Source: Pollutibacter soli (lineage in GTDB: Bacteria > Bacteroidota > Bacteroidia > Chitinophagales > Chitinophagaceae). From it: a stretch of DNA of 64,000 nucleotides. The notes below the pieces were generated by a model. The model was not told the DNA's origin, searched no databases, and saw nothing but the letters and a program-made list of their open reading frames with translations. The position numbers and the translations under genes were made by a program. How positions within the stretch are numbered: position 1 is the stretch's first letter; every line of letters starts with the position of its first letter. The stretch covers positions 62,001 to 126,000 of the forward strand of contig JARJHS010000001.1 in NCBI GenBank assembly GCA_029269725.1. Reading direction: 5' to 3'. This document shows positions 1 through 8,958 of the stretch, piece after piece.

Positions 1-51
1 ATAATCTTGAAGATTTAATTTTATACTGTCAAGTTGATTTGGTGTTCAATA

Positions 52-1590
52 TCATTTCTTGATTTTCTTTTTCAACTCATCGCTTAATCTCATTGTCAAC
101 GCAATCAATGTCAGTGTAGGGTTTACTGCCCCCGCTGTGACAAAGTTGGATGCGCCTGCCACATACAGATTTCTTATTCCATGGACTTTACAATTTGCAT
201 CGGTAACACCCTGCTTCGGATCCTCACTCATACGCGTTGTTCCCATATGGTGCCATCCTCCACCCGTGAATGAAGGCCACTCAGGATCACCATCTTTTTG
301 CAGATAATCATATATTTTTACACGTCCCATGGATGCGCGACCGACCTCTTGACCAATGATCCTGTTAATATCGCGCAGACTATCTCTCTCCAGGTGCGTT
401 AATTCCCAATGCAATTTTGCTCTTGGCATTCCCAAAGCATCTTTTTCTGTATCGAGTGTGATCCTGGAATTTGGATTAGGTGCCTGTTCCATTCTCGTAA
501 ACAACTCATATGCTTTAAAGCCTTTCGGTATATCCAGTTTTGTTGGTTGTTTTTTTGTTTCATCATATTTGGCTATTCCCTTCTTTAATGCATTTTCCTC
601 ATCCTGCCAGATCTCAATAAATGCCGGCCGGTCAATGGCTATTTCCAAAGGAGTAAGTGAAGATGTGCCATTCAGTATTTTATATTTCTCCTGTAATTTT
701 TCACCAATAGCGAGTTCTGCACGGGCCTTGGTTTTGCCAAAATCCATTTTGTACAGATTGATATCTGCCGGGTCCGCGACCCATAAACTCGAGGTTTTCA
801 TCTCCAGGTGTTCCATGAAATTCCTGCCTACCTTATCATGATCATTTCCCAACCCGTTCTTAGCCTGCTTGTTTGACGCAAGCAATAATCGCGCATTCTG
901 AACGGAACAACAAGCGAGGATAAAATATTTTGCACGCACACGATGTTGTTTGCCCGCAAGATTTTTCACCGTGACTTCCCTGATTGCTGAAACAGATTCA
1001 TCAGCCGCGATATCAACAACGTTTGCATACGTATACAAATGCACATTCCTCGAATTTACAATACTGTCTTTATACTTTTCGCCAAACCGTGTAGGTGGAC
1101 TGAATTGCCACATTTTACTCCAGACTTTTGTTTCGTCCAGCGGAAATGGCTTGAATGATTTGTCTTTTTTCAGCCAGTGGTCAAGCGTAAAATCATCTTT
1201 ATCCACTTCCACATATCGCTGTGCCCGGGGATAAAAGGGGTTGATATCGGCTAACGTTATCGGCCATCCGCTTTGCGGAATCCAGTCGCGCTTTTTAAAA
1301 TCAATTTCGTCAAATACTGCGCACCACCCGGCCCAATGTCCTGTTGTACCGCCGAAATAATGAAGGCGGATGGATTTCATCGGATAATAATGCTGCCCGG
1401 TCGACTTGCCTGCATACAATTCCTGCATCTCATCTTCATATTTGAATCCCCCACCTTCTAACAGGATTACTTTGTGCGGCGTATTGTTCCATTCCATCGC
1501 CATACTGATGCCTGCAGCACCGGCACCGACAATACATATATCTCCCTCGATCAGTGAATTGTTTTCAAGATTTTTTGCATCAATGTGCAT
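52..1590 (-). CDS. GMC family oxidoreductase (gluconate/sorbitol dehydrogenase-like large subunit)
   Basis: This 512-residue flavoprotein probably oxidises a sugar, polyol or other alcohol. An FAD-binding glycine motif (IVGAGAAGISMA) lies at about residues 20-31. The C-terminal part has the GMC active-site signature with WHHMGTTRM and, near the end, NPTLT, which supply the catalytic His and Asn. No signal peptide is visible; export, if any, would depend on the partner. It starts at an ATG 40 bp after the stop of the gene at 1631-2026, whose product resembles gluconate 2-dehydrogenase subunit 3, so the two form an operon. A cytochrome c subunit, normal in the three-subunit enzymes, is not in the window and could lie beyond its left edge. 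The substrate cannot be told from sequence alone. Confidence 0.9.
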   Translation of the reverse strand: MHIDAKNLENNSLIEGDICIVGAGAAGISMAMEWNNTPHKVILLEGGGFKYEDEMQELYAGKSTGQHYYPMKSIRLHYFGGTTGHWAGWCAVFDEIDFKKRDWIPQSGWPITLADINPFYPRAQRYVEVDKDDFTLDHWLKKDKSFKPFPLDETKVWSKMWQFSPPTRFGEKYKDSIVNSRNVHLYTYANVVDIAADESVSAIREVTVKNLAGKQHRVRAKYFILACCSVQNARLLLASNKQAKNGLGNDHDKVGRNFMEHLEMKTSSLWVADPADINLYKMDFGKTKARAELAIGEKLQEKYKILNGTSSLTPLEIAIDRPAFIEIWQDEENALKKGIAKYDETKKQPTKLDIPKGFKAYELFTRMEQAPNPNSRITLDTEKDALGMPRAKLHWELTHLERDSLRDINRIIGQEVGRASMGRVKIYDYLQKDGDPEWPSFTGGGWHHMGTTRMSEDPKQGVTDANCKVHGIRNLYVAGASNFVTAGAVNPTLTLIALTMRLSDELKKKIKK

Positions 1591-1630
1591 GCAGATGATT
1601 TATTCTGATGGATGATTTTAGAATTGCTAT

Positions 1631-2026
1631 TTAAGAGTTGATCAAAGCAAACAATGCACATTGACGTGCTTCGGTTTTCGAAAGAATCCAGCCCTGCACC
1701 ATCACGGTATTCCCATCTGAAAAATCTTTTTTGATCTTTTCGTCGAGATATTGATGTACTGATTTCTCGTCCTTTAGTTCAGCGACAGAATTTTTGTCGA
1801 CAAGTATGCCGACCAGTTTGTCTGGGTTGTTTTCATCGGGATTCTTTTTAAGGTAATCCTGACCCGCTTTTATTATTGTTTCGCGATCAAATAATCGGGA
1901 AAGAAATTTTGGATCGGCCCAGCTTTTCTGAATATTATTTCCTGAGTTGCATGACGACAACAAAGGAAAACTTATGGCCGCAGCAGCAAACGCTGAAAGT
2001 CTGAGAAATTCAGTTCTGTTCATCAT
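1631..2026 (-). CDS. Gluconate 2-dehydrogenase subunit 3 family protein
   Basis: The 131-residue product begins with an exported-protein signal (NRTEFLRLSAFAAAAISF) followed by LLSSC, a lipobox-like site, so it is probably a lipoprotein. The rest is helical and charged with a C-terminal LSKTEARQCALFAL segment, as in the small subunit 3 of membrane-bound gluconate dehydrogenases, which escorts and anchors the GMC flavoprotein. It lies directly upstream of the GMC gene at 52-1590 in the same direction, which is the usual gene order. Two ATG codons in tandem (2026 and 2023) can serve as start. The family call rests on length, signal and context more than on a catalytic motif. Confidence 0.75.
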   Translation of the reverse strand: MMNRTEFLRLSAFAAAAISFPLLSSCNSGNNIQKSWADPKFLSRLFDRETIIKAGQDYLKKNPDENNPDKLVGILVDKNSVAELKDEKSVHQYLDEKIKKDFSDGNTVMVQGWILSKTEARQCALFALINS

Positions 2027-2149
2027 ACAAACAAACCATTGAATTTTTCCAATTGGGAATAGTAATATATGACAATATTCAGATTAAATTTTCTTCATGA
2101 TGGTTTTCAAATTATAGAAGCAAAAGAATATTTATTAGATTGCTTTTAC

Positions 2150-2497
2150 ATGATGGCGAAAAACACTGCGGCAGGCCTGTTCAAGCGATTGAACATTTTT
2201 CTGATATATTATTTTGTGTTGGGTTTTTATCTTTTCCCATTTGTCTCTCTTTTTATTTTTATCCTGGATCAGCTGACTGTCAAAAGATCGGAAATGTGGT
2301 TCTGGGTAATATTTCTTGTGTCGTTAGCACCATGTGGCCTCACGGGGTTGGTTTTATCTGCAATTGGATTGTACAAATCTTTCAGGAGAAAAAGTAATAT
2401 CAATAAGATCATTGGCTTTGCGGGAGTATTCCTGGGGATTGCGGGAATTACAGGAGGTGTACTCGGGTTTATGCTGCTTTATATGGTGTTGAAGTGA
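2150..2497 (+). CDS. Small membrane protein, function unknown
   Basis: An open frame runs from 2069, but the first 27 residues look like untranslated leader; ATG codons at 2150 and 2153 give MAKNTAAGLFKRLNIFL, a better start. The product of about 115 residues has three hydrophobic stretches (an N-terminal aromatic-rich helix, a middle helix with LVSLAPCGLTGLVLSAIGLY, and a C-terminal GVFLGIAGITGGVLGF helix), with positive charges (KSFRRKSN) between the second and third. It is an inner-membrane protein with no family that I recognise. It is transcribed divergently from the GMC operon. Confidence 0.5.
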   Translation: MMAKNTAAGLFKRLNIFLIYYFVLGFYLFPFVSLFIFILDQLTVKRSEMWFWVIFLVSLAPCGLTGLVLSAIGLYKSFRRKSNINKIIGFAGVFLGIAGITGGVLGFMLLYMVLK

Positions 2498-2617
2498 TAG
2501 ATATTAGTTAACGTGTGGTAGTTCCCGGTTTTTCCTATACTTAATTAAAATGCTCAGAAGCAAAAAAAAAGAGGAATATTAGTAAGTAAATAGTGCCAAT
2601 AGAATTTAACCATTAGA

Positions 2618-3211
2618 GTGAAAAATAGACTTTTTCTTGTTCTGTATTTGTCCTCAGCACTTTTTGCAAATGCACAATTTGATTCAAGTTATATCAAATC
2701 CGTCTACAACAAGATCATGGCGATGCATTCCCCGGATGTTATTTATTACGGCGATCATCCATCGAAAATGATATTTCCCGATGCATTAAAGGGAATGAAT
2801 GGGGGATTCGAAGAAATTCGTAAGAAAGGAGTAGATTTTACCAGAAAAGAAAGGAAATTTCTCAAACGAAAGTTGCCTAAGCTTATTGATAGTGGTGTTC
2901 CCGATCAGCTGTTTCCGGAATCCAGGCGCCTGGGTTCGGACACAATTTGTGATTTCCTTTCCAAAAAATATAGGGAAGGTTATGAATTACTAAAATCAAA
3001 AGGAGATACTATCGACATAAGAAAAAAGCTCGGCCGTTTTTGGAGTTGGGCATATTTTATTGCTGAACCAATATATATTAGAGGAAAAACAATTCGCGTC
3101 AGCTATTTCGCATATTTCCTGCACGATTCGGGGGAATCAGTGATAGATATTGAAATTTTAAAAGGAGGGATATGGCGGCGAATTGGTGTTCTTAGTGGTG
3201 TAGCATATTAG
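2618..3211 (+). CDS. Secreted protein, function unknown
   Basis: The 197-residue product starts at a GTG (2618) and has a clear Sec signal peptide (KNRLFLVLYLSSALFANAQ) with cleavage after ANA, so it is periplasmic or secreted. The mature part is charged and aromatic-rich (RKERKFLKRKLPKL; YFAYFLHDSG) without cysteines or a motif that I can assign. It stands between two other small genes of unknown role. No start closer than the GTG would keep the signal peptide intact. Confidence 0.6.
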   Translation: MKNRLFLVLYLSSALFANAQFDSSYIKSVYNKIMAMHSPDVIYYGDHPSKMIFPDALKGMNGGFEEIRKKGVDFTRKERKFLKRKLPKLIDSGVPDQLFPESRRLGSDTICDFLSKKYREGYELLKSKGDTIDIRKKLGRFWSWAYFIAEPIYIRGKTIRVSYFAYFLHDSGESVIDIEILKGGIWRRIGVLSGVAY

Positions 3212-3280
3212 TTCTTTTTAAGCATTGGTGAGATTAACATTATACTTTCAAAATCACATCGCTAACCGATTTTATTTATA

Positions 3281-3583
3281 ATGATCACTGAGGAAAAAAT
3301 AAAAGCCATCAGAAAAAAAATCCGCGCAGGTTTTCCGGAAGGAGAAATGAGAGAGCAATTAATGAAAGAAGGTTATTCAAACGAGGATATCGTCAAAGTC
3401 TTTGCTCCGCATTATTACGACATGCGTTCATGGTACATGTTTTTCGGAATTATTTTTTCTCTTGTTGGAATATGGCTGTTTCTCAATAGTGGAAATCTTC
3501 TTTTACTGGTTTTGTCGGCATTGATTTTCTGGCAATACTATCGTGAAGGTAACAGGTTGCAAAAAAATAAAACTTCAGATTGA
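3281..3583 (+). CDS. Small membrane-anchored protein with amphipathic N-terminus
   Basis: This 100-residue protein has a charged N-terminal half (MITEEKIKAIRKKIRAGFPE, then MREQLMKEGYSNEDIVKVF) and a hydrophobic hairpin (WYMFFGIIFSLVGIWLFL and LLLLVLSALIFWQYY) before a basic tail. The N-terminal repeats resemble short helical modules with the pattern G(F/Y)s..di that are common in small Bacteroidota membrane proteins. I do not recognise a family. The next gene starts 70 bp downstream. Confidence 0.55.
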   Translation: MITEEKIKAIRKKIRAGFPEGEMREQLMKEGYSNEDIVKVFAPHYYDMRSWYMFFGIIFSLVGIWLFLNSGNLLLLVLSALIFWQYYREGNRLQKNKTSD

Positions 3584-3652
3584 TCCCTCACGGCGAATAA
3601 AACTTCTGAAAAATTCATACATTCAAAATCATAACATTTTTCAACCCTGCTT

Positions 3653-4933
3653 ATGAGTTTGAAACGCAGAAATTTTATTGGCCTTGGTGCTATTGCTGCA
3701 TCGGGCGGATTGTTGTCTTCGCTGAATTCCTGTTCTTCGGAAAATCAAAATGAATCAACTGCTGTTCCCGCTGCAGTAAAATCCATGTCTGCAGATGCCG
3801 TGCCCATTTCAAATGCAGAAAGACTTGAACGCGTAGCCAAAGCACAACGATTATTGACTGAAAATAAAATCGGGGCTTTAATTCTCGACTGTGGTACCTC
3901 GATGGTTTATTTTACAGGAGTACAATGGTGGCCAAGCGAACGTACCATGATTGCGATTATTCCTGCTAAAGGTGAAGTAAAATATGTTTGTCCTGCCTTT
4001 GAGGAAGCGAGATTAAGAGAGCAGATCACTATCGGAAAAGAAGTATATGCCTGGCAGGAAGACGAGAGTCCTTATAAACTGATTGTTTCCGCATTGAAAG
4101 ATGCGGGAGTAGCATCAGGCGATGTTGGAGTTGAAGAAAGAACACGTTTTTTTATTGTTGATGGTATTCGCAGGGAGTCGCCCGGTGTAAACATAGTAAG
4201 CGGTGATCCTGTAACTATTCCCTGTCGCATTATTAAGTCGCCCGCAGAAATAAAACTGATGCAGACAGCAACGGATATTACTCTTACTGCTATTAAAAAC
4301 AGTGTTGCGCAGTTGAAAGAAGGAATGAGTCAGAGTGTTCTTGCCTCGATCATTATGAAAGCACAAAATGATCTGGGCGGCAGTGCAGATTTTGCACTTT
4401 GTCTTTTTGGTAAAGCCTCTGCATTTCCGCATGGTACCCGCGAGCCTCAACTGCTGAAGAAAGGAGATATCGTTTTAATGGATTGCGGGTGTAATGTGCA
4501 TGGCTACAATTCAGATGTAACGAGAACAATCGTTTTTGGTGCGGAGCCCACCAAACGCCAGGAGGAAATCTGGAATCTTGAAAAGCAGGCACAGGCCGCG
4601 GGTTTTGCCGCGGCAAAAATTGGTTCCACCGGCGACGCAGTGGATGCCGCGGCACGTAAAGTAGTTACTGATGCCGGCTTCGGGCCCGGTTATAAACTTC
4701 CCGGCATACCTCATCGCACCGGTCATGGCATCGGTATGGACGGACATGAATGGGGCAATATGGTCAAAGGCAATATGCAACCATTGGAGGCCGGTATGTG
4801 TTTCAGTATCGAACCGACCATTGCCATTGTTGGTGAATTTGGTGTACGCTTTGAAGATTGTGTGTACATGACTGCAGAAGGTCCGAAATGGTTTTCGAAG
4901 CCAGGCAAATCGATACAGGAACCCTTTGGGTAG
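3653..4933 (+). CDS. Xaa-Pro peptidase, M24 family, exported
   Basis: The 426-residue protein is a metallopeptidase of the M24 (pita-bread) fold that cleaves X-Pro dipeptides or N-terminal residues next to proline. It has an N-terminal creatinase-like domain (about 55-195) and a catalytic domain with the five expected metal ligands: D277 and D288 (MDCGCNVHGYNSDVTRT), H358 (HRTGHGIG), E387 (SIEPT) and E401 (RFEDCV). The N-terminus carries a twin-arginine signal (SLKRRNFIGLGAIAASGG) and a lipobox-like LNSC, so it is likely a Tat-exported lipoprotein. The start is the ATG at 3653. A word-repeat gap follows it. Confidence 0.92.
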   Translation: MSLKRRNFIGLGAIAASGGLLSSLNSCSSENQNESTAVPAAVKSMSADAVPISNAERLERVAKAQRLLTENKIGALILDCGTSMVYFTGVQWWPSERTMIAIIPAKGEVKYVCPAFEEARLREQITIGKEVYAWQEDESPYKLIVSALKDAGVASGDVGVEERTRFFIVDGIRRESPGVNIVSGDPVTIPCRIIKSPAEIKLMQTATDITLTAIKNSVAQLKEGMSQSVLASIIMKAQNDLGGSADFALCLFGKASAFPHGTREPQLLKKGDIVLMDCGCNVHGYNSDVTRTIVFGAEPTKRQEEIWNLEKQAQAAGFAAAKIGSTGDAVDAAARKVVTDAGFGPGYKLPGIPHRTGHGIGMDGHEWGNMVKGNMQPLEAGMCFSIEPTIAIVGEFGVRFEDCVYMTAEGPKWFSKPGKSIQEPFG

Positions 4934-5053
4934 TTCATCGTTTTTCGTTGTTCGTTCATCGTTGTTCGGTAAGGTCAGCAGTTGATCAATGTAGAAAAAC
5001 ATGCATCATAGAACGAACAACAAACAACGATCAACAATCAACGAACAACGAAC
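4934..5053. repeat. Inverted word-like repeat (GTTCGTTGTTCG family)
   Basis: The gap between two plus-strand genes is almost wholly made of GTTC/GTTG words on the left (4933-4969) and their complement GAAC/CAAC on the right (5011-5052). A perfect 13-nt inverted pair is TTCGTTGTTCGTT at 4944-4956 and AACGAACAACGAA at 5040-5052, with looser pairing outside it. The right arm abuts the ATG at 5054, so the RNA hairpin would cover the ribosome landing site of the next gene. One of several such word families in this window. Confidence 0.75.
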
Positions 5054-6013
5054 ATGAAAGCAATAGTCTACACTGCTTACGGCAATACGGATGTCCTGGA
5101 ATTAAAAGAAATTTCCAAACCAGTTCCTGCAGATGACGAAGTACTGGTTAAAGTACATGCCGTTTCCATCAACGACTGGGATATCGCATTGATGAATGGA
5201 GATTTTGTAAACAGGATGCTGAATGGATTTGCGAAACCAAAGCGAACAATACTGGGTTCCGATATTGCGGGAGTGGTGGAAGCCTGCGGGAAAAAGGTTT
5301 CAAAGTTTAAAATCGGTGACGAAGTATATGGAGATCTTAGCGGTCGATGGGGAGGTTTTGCAGAATGGGTTTGTGCGCAGGAAAAGATGCTGGAGCATAA
5401 ACCCCCTGTAATGAGTTTTGTTGACGCCGCTGCTATTCCCCAGGCAGCTATGCTTGCGGTGCAGGGGCTGATCGATGTTGGCAGGATTAAGTCTGGTCAG
5501 AAAGTTTTGATCAATGGTGCGGGCGGTGGCGTAGGAACTTTTGGAGTTCAGCTTGCCAAACAATTTGATGTTGAGATCACTGGAGTGGATCTTGGATCAA
5601 AACTGGAAATGCTGAGCAAAATCGGTTTTGATTATGTGCTGGATTATACCAAAACCGACTTCACAAATACAGGTCAGCAATACGACCTTATACTTGATGT
5701 AAAAACCAATCGTCCTGTTTTCGATTATGCCAGGGCGTTAAACAGCGGTGGAACATACGCTACGGTGGGTGGGTCGATCAGTCGTTTGTTGCAGACTTTA
5801 ATTGTTGGTGGCGCCATCCGTCTGTTTTCCGGAAAACGGATGAGTATCGTTTCGCTAAAACCAAACAAAGATCTGGCTTATTGTAATGAACTTTATACTG
5901 CCGGGAAATTCAAACCAATTATTGACGGACCTTTTCAACTCGAAGATTTTCAATCTGCCATCGGACTTTTCGTCAGAGGAGAGCACAAAGGGAAAGTGGT
6001 GATAACTATTTAA
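5054..6013 (+). CDS. NAD(P)-dependent alcohol dehydrogenase / quinone reductase-like (MDR family)
   Basis: The 319-residue protein is a zinc-free medium-chain reductase/dehydrogenase. The N-terminal GroES-like domain has VHAVSINDWDIALMNGD in place of the zinc ligands, and the Rossmann domain has INGAGGGVGTFGVQLAK, the nucleotide-binding loop. It most likely reduces quinones or enals with NAD(P)H, as in the QOR branch. It starts at ATG 5054 directly after the word repeat. A distant paralogue lies at 19397-20338. Substrate unknown. Confidence 0.88.
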   Translation: MKAIVYTAYGNTDVLELKEISKPVPADDEVLVKVHAVSINDWDIALMNGDFVNRMLNGFAKPKRTILGSDIAGVVEACGKKVSKFKIGDEVYGDLSGRWGGFAEWVCAQEKMLEHKPPVMSFVDAAAIPQAAMLAVQGLIDVGRIKSGQKVLINGAGGGVGTFGVQLAKQFDVEITGVDLGSKLEMLSKIGFDYVLDYTKTDFTNTGQQYDLILDVKTNRPVFDYARALNSGGTYATVGGSISRLLQTLIVGGAIRLFSGKRMSIVSLKPNKDLAYCNELYTAGKFKPIIDGPFQLEDFQSAIGLFVRGEHKGKVVITI

Positions 6014-6088
6014 TTGGTTGAGACTTTCAGTCCATGATGAATTCACCTAAATTAGTAGTACAGCTATCAGCCTATTCACTACTGTATC

Positions 6089-6739
6089 ATGAACCGATCT
6101 ATATTTCTCCTGGCAATTTTAACAGTTGTTCATTTAGGGATTACCGCACAGGAGATTCCACTGCCGACAGAGTATTCTGTTGTTGATACAGTTTCTGGTG
6201 ATCTTGACAAAGACGGAATCAAAGAACTTGTTGTAGCTTATAATACGGACAAAACATCCGAAGATTCAGAAGGTGTGATCAGAGATTTGATCATCTATAA
6301 AAAAGAAAAAGACAAATGGATCAGCTGGAAACAATCGCTGCAGGCATTACTCGGAAGCAGGGATGGCGGAATGATGGGTGATCCATACGAAATGATGGAA
6401 ATTAAGAATGGGATTTTAATGATCAGCCACGCGGGAGGGAGCAGTTGGAAATGGGGACATACAGACAAATACCGGTTTCAGAATGACGAATTTTATCTGA
6501 TTGGTTTCAGCAATAATTATGGTAAGCCCTGCGAATATTGGGAAGATGTGGATTTTAATCTTTCGACGGGCTGGCTCGTAATAAAAAAAGAATATGAAGA
6601 TTGTGATAAGGGTCAGGAGATATATAAAACCGAGAACGAGAGTTTCTTAAAAAAAGGATTGATCATCACCTTGCAAAACAGGCACGACAAAAAAGTAAAG
6701 CTGGTATCGCCTAAATATAAGCACGAGATATATCTCTGA
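6089..6739 (+). CDS. Secreted protein with an EF-hand/FG-GAP-like calcium loop
   Basis: The 216-residue product has a Sec signal (NRSIFLLAILTVVHLGITAQ). Early in the mature part comes GDLDKDGIKELVVAY, the D-x-D-x-D-G loop of FG-GAP/EF-hand calcium sites that occurs once per blade in integrin-like repeats. Only one copy is evident, so a full propeller is not supported. The rest (DLIIYKKEKDKWISWKQSL; HAGGSSWKWGHTDKYRFQ) reads as beta strands. Role unknown; probably periplasmic or surface exposed. Confidence 0.6.
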   Translation: MNRSIFLLAILTVVHLGITAQEIPLPTEYSVVDTVSGDLDKDGIKELVVAYNTDKTSEDSEGVIRDLIIYKKEKDKWISWKQSLQALLGSRDGGMMGDPYEMMEIKNGILMISHAGGSSWKWGHTDKYRFQNDEFYLIGFSNNYGKPCEYWEDVDFNLSTGWLVIKKEYEDCDKGQEIYKTENESFLKKGLIITLQNRHDKKVKLVSPKYKHEIYL

Positions 6740-6768
6740 CTCAGAGTCAAATCAAACTCCGGTTTTAC

Positions 6769-7971
6769 ATGACGAATAATTCTACGCCCATTTCGCTTTC
6801 TGAAAGAAATAAATTAATCGATACCCTTCGCGGATTTGCCCTGACCGGAGTATTGATCGCCAATCTCACCGGTTTTATCGCCTATGCATTGCCGGAAGCA
6901 ATGATGAAATTATTGATATCGACTCCAGCAGATATCGCTACAGAGAAATTTGTAACCGTTTTTGTTGAGAATAAATTCATCACACTTTTTGCTTTGCTTT
7001 TCGGTTACGGGTTTGGGGTGATTATCGATCGAACGAAAACAAAGGGCCTGGATGTGGTGTCGTTCTTTTCACGACGGATGTTTTTTCTTCTACTTATCGG
7101 TATCATTCACCTTGCCATCTGGTGGGGAGAAATCCTGAGTACTTATGCACTATGCGGGTTCCTGCTCCTTTTGTTTCGCAACATGAATAATAGAAAACTT
7201 TTGATATCCGGTTTGATAATGTTGTTATTGATCACGCCAATCGTTCAGGCCTTCAGATGGGCATTCATTCCAAATAATGTCGAAGTCATTAGTAATCTTC
7301 AGTTTAAATATGTGGATGCAATGCTTTCGGGAAAAATAGCATCGATAGTTGAATACAATTACAAATCTCTTTGGTATATCATTATTGTGACGATGGGGCA
7401 GTTGAAGGACATGTCTGAAATTCTTGCAAAATTCCTGCTTGGTTTTTTTATCATGCGCTCGGGATTTTTCTCAGGTGTGCTTAACATAAAACTGATCAGA
7501 ATATACTGGTCCATTGCGCTCGCAATCGCATTAATTTATCTTCTGCAATTTCCATTCCTGAAATATTCCGGAATGGAAATAAAATCTATCGGACTTAAGA
7601 CACTTCATTTTGCTTTCGAACGGGTGGGCATTTTAAGTCTCACCAGTTTTTATGTCCTATCATTAAGTTGGTTGTACAGTTATTACCCTGGAACAAAACT
7701 ATTTTCATGGTTCCGGCTGATTGGCACCATGTCATTAACGAATTACCTTGCACAGACACTTTTTTTTGTTTTGATTTTCTATGGGACCGGGTTCGGTTTG
7801 CTGGGGAAAATGCATTTACAATGGACGATCCCGATAGCTGTTTTGATCTATTTATCACAGGTGGGCTTTTGCAGTATATGGCTGAAATACATGAGGTACG
7901 GACCCGCTGAATGGATCTGGCGCCAAGTGAGCTATGGCCGGAAGCTACCGCTTAGAAAAACTTCGCCTTGA
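6769..7971 (+). CDS. DUF418 family membrane protein (YeiB-like)
   Basis: This 400-residue polytopic protein opens with a short cytosolic tail and LSERNKLIDTLRGFALTGVLIANL, the hallmark N-terminus of the YeiB/DUF418 family, followed by about ten hydrophobic helices. The C-terminal DUF418 half includes SLTNYLAQTL and ends with KYMRYGPAEWIWRQVSYG, the conserved closing motif of the family. The proteins are related to acyltransferase-3 membrane enzymes, but their substrate is unknown. It begins 29 bp after the preceding gene and may be co-transcribed with it. Confidence 0.9.
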   Translation: MTNNSTPISLSERNKLIDTLRGFALTGVLIANLTGFIAYALPEAMMKLLISTPADIATEKFVTVFVENKFITLFALLFGYGFGVIIDRTKTKGLDVVSFFSRRMFFLLLIGIIHLAIWWGEILSTYALCGFLLLLFRNMNNRKLLISGLIMLLLITPIVQAFRWAFIPNNVEVISNLQFKYVDAMLSGKIASIVEYNYKSLWYIIIVTMGQLKDMSEILAKFLLGFFIMRSGFFSGVLNIKLIRIYWSIALAIALIYLLQFPFLKYSGMEIKSIGLKTLHFAFERVGILSLTSFYVLSLSWLYSYYPGTKLFSWFRLIGTMSLTNYLAQTLFFVLIFYGTGFGLLGKMHLQWTIPIAVLIYLSQVGFCSIWLKYMRYGPAEWIWRQVSYGRKLPLRKTSP

Positions 7972-8134
7972 GTCCGTTTGTGATTTTATACTAACTTCAT
8001 CTGCTCTTGATCCGTACAACTTAATTCCTGCTATTAATCTGCTATCGACCAATCAATCTGTGCCGCTATTGATGTATTTATTCTGATTGCCACGTGTTGA
8101 CAAATCAGTCATTTCAACATTTCAAACGATTGTT

Positions 8135-8515
8135 ATGAAAATCAGAAAAGAGAAAATTCCAGTTAAGATGGAAGGTCCGGGCACGGTTATGCGTAATCTT
8201 TCCGGTTATGGCGGAATGACTGTTGCTTTCAATGAGTTACCCGCAGGTACTGATTTTGCTCCGCTGCTGGCAGGATTGAAAAACGACAAATGCCAATGCC
8301 CTCACTGGGGTTATATGGTTGATGGAGAGATGATTGTCCTGTACAACGATGGATTTGAAGAAACGATTAGTGCCGGCGATGCATTTTATCTACCACCAGG
8401 ACATACAGCCAAAGTCACCAAAGATGCAAAGCTGCTTGACTTCAGTCCGGAGAAAGAACTGGAAGAGGTATTGGCGCATGTCGCGAAGAGAATCGCGGAG
8501 ATGGGCAATGCGTGA
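8135..8515 (+). CDS. Cupin domain protein
   Basis: The longest frame begins at a TTG (8087), but the ATG at 8135 gives a standard start (MKIRKEKIPVKMEGPGTVMR) and a protein of 126 residues. The cupin fold is indicated by CPHWGYMVDGEMIVLYNDG, then ETISAGDAFYLPPGHTAKV, which are the two conserved cupin boxes. Cupin box 1 has only one clear His, so metal binding is uncertain. It could be a small-molecule binding or isomerase-type cupin. No partner gene is evident. Confidence 0.8.
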   Translation: MKIRKEKIPVKMEGPGTVMRNLSGYGGMTVAFNELPAGTDFAPLLAGLKNDKCQCPHWGYMVDGEMIVLYNDGFEETISAGDAFYLPPGHTAKVTKDAKLLDFSPEKELEEVLAHVAKRIAEMGNA

Positions 8516-8958
8516 TTGCAGGACAAAGTCAGTCAAAACACGTTTTTTTGTGAATAAGAATTTCGGAGTGAAGTTTTGTGTTGTCAATACGAACTATTTT
8601 GGCATATCAGTTTAAAGTGCAATAAAAATCAGGTTATGATTTAAATCAGGATATAATTTTCTGCCGTAAAGTATTGAACAAAATTAATAATAGGGAATTC
8701 AACTTTAACTTGCATTTCCTGTATTAAACTGCCGGCACTCGCATGCTTATTTGTCCCTTGCTGATTGCGCTAAAGGAAGGCGCAGATTTTCTCCGAGGTA
8801 TTGCTGCGATTTCTGCGGGTATTTGGTTTGAGCAGATCCACGTAAATATTTGTACATGTCGTATTCCGGACTGAGATGACTTGTGCTGCAGCACTATAAA
8901 ATTTACCATAAACTGCAATGAGCCGGATCTGAAAATCGCCTTATCTTCATTTCTCATA
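8516..8958. other. Gap of about 440 bp without a convincing gene
   Basis: Open frames on both strands here lack a start, composition or motif that would support a gene. There is a short near-repeat around 8626-8655 (ATCAGGTTATGATTTAA, then ATCAGGATATAAT). The right part is the leader of the AraC-type regulator. No hairpin with a U-tract was seen. Confidence 0.5.

Noticed and set aside
4115-4655. Long minus-strand frames inside the M24 peptidase gene
   Set aside because: They are antisense shadows of a well-supported gene and show no motif or signal of their own.
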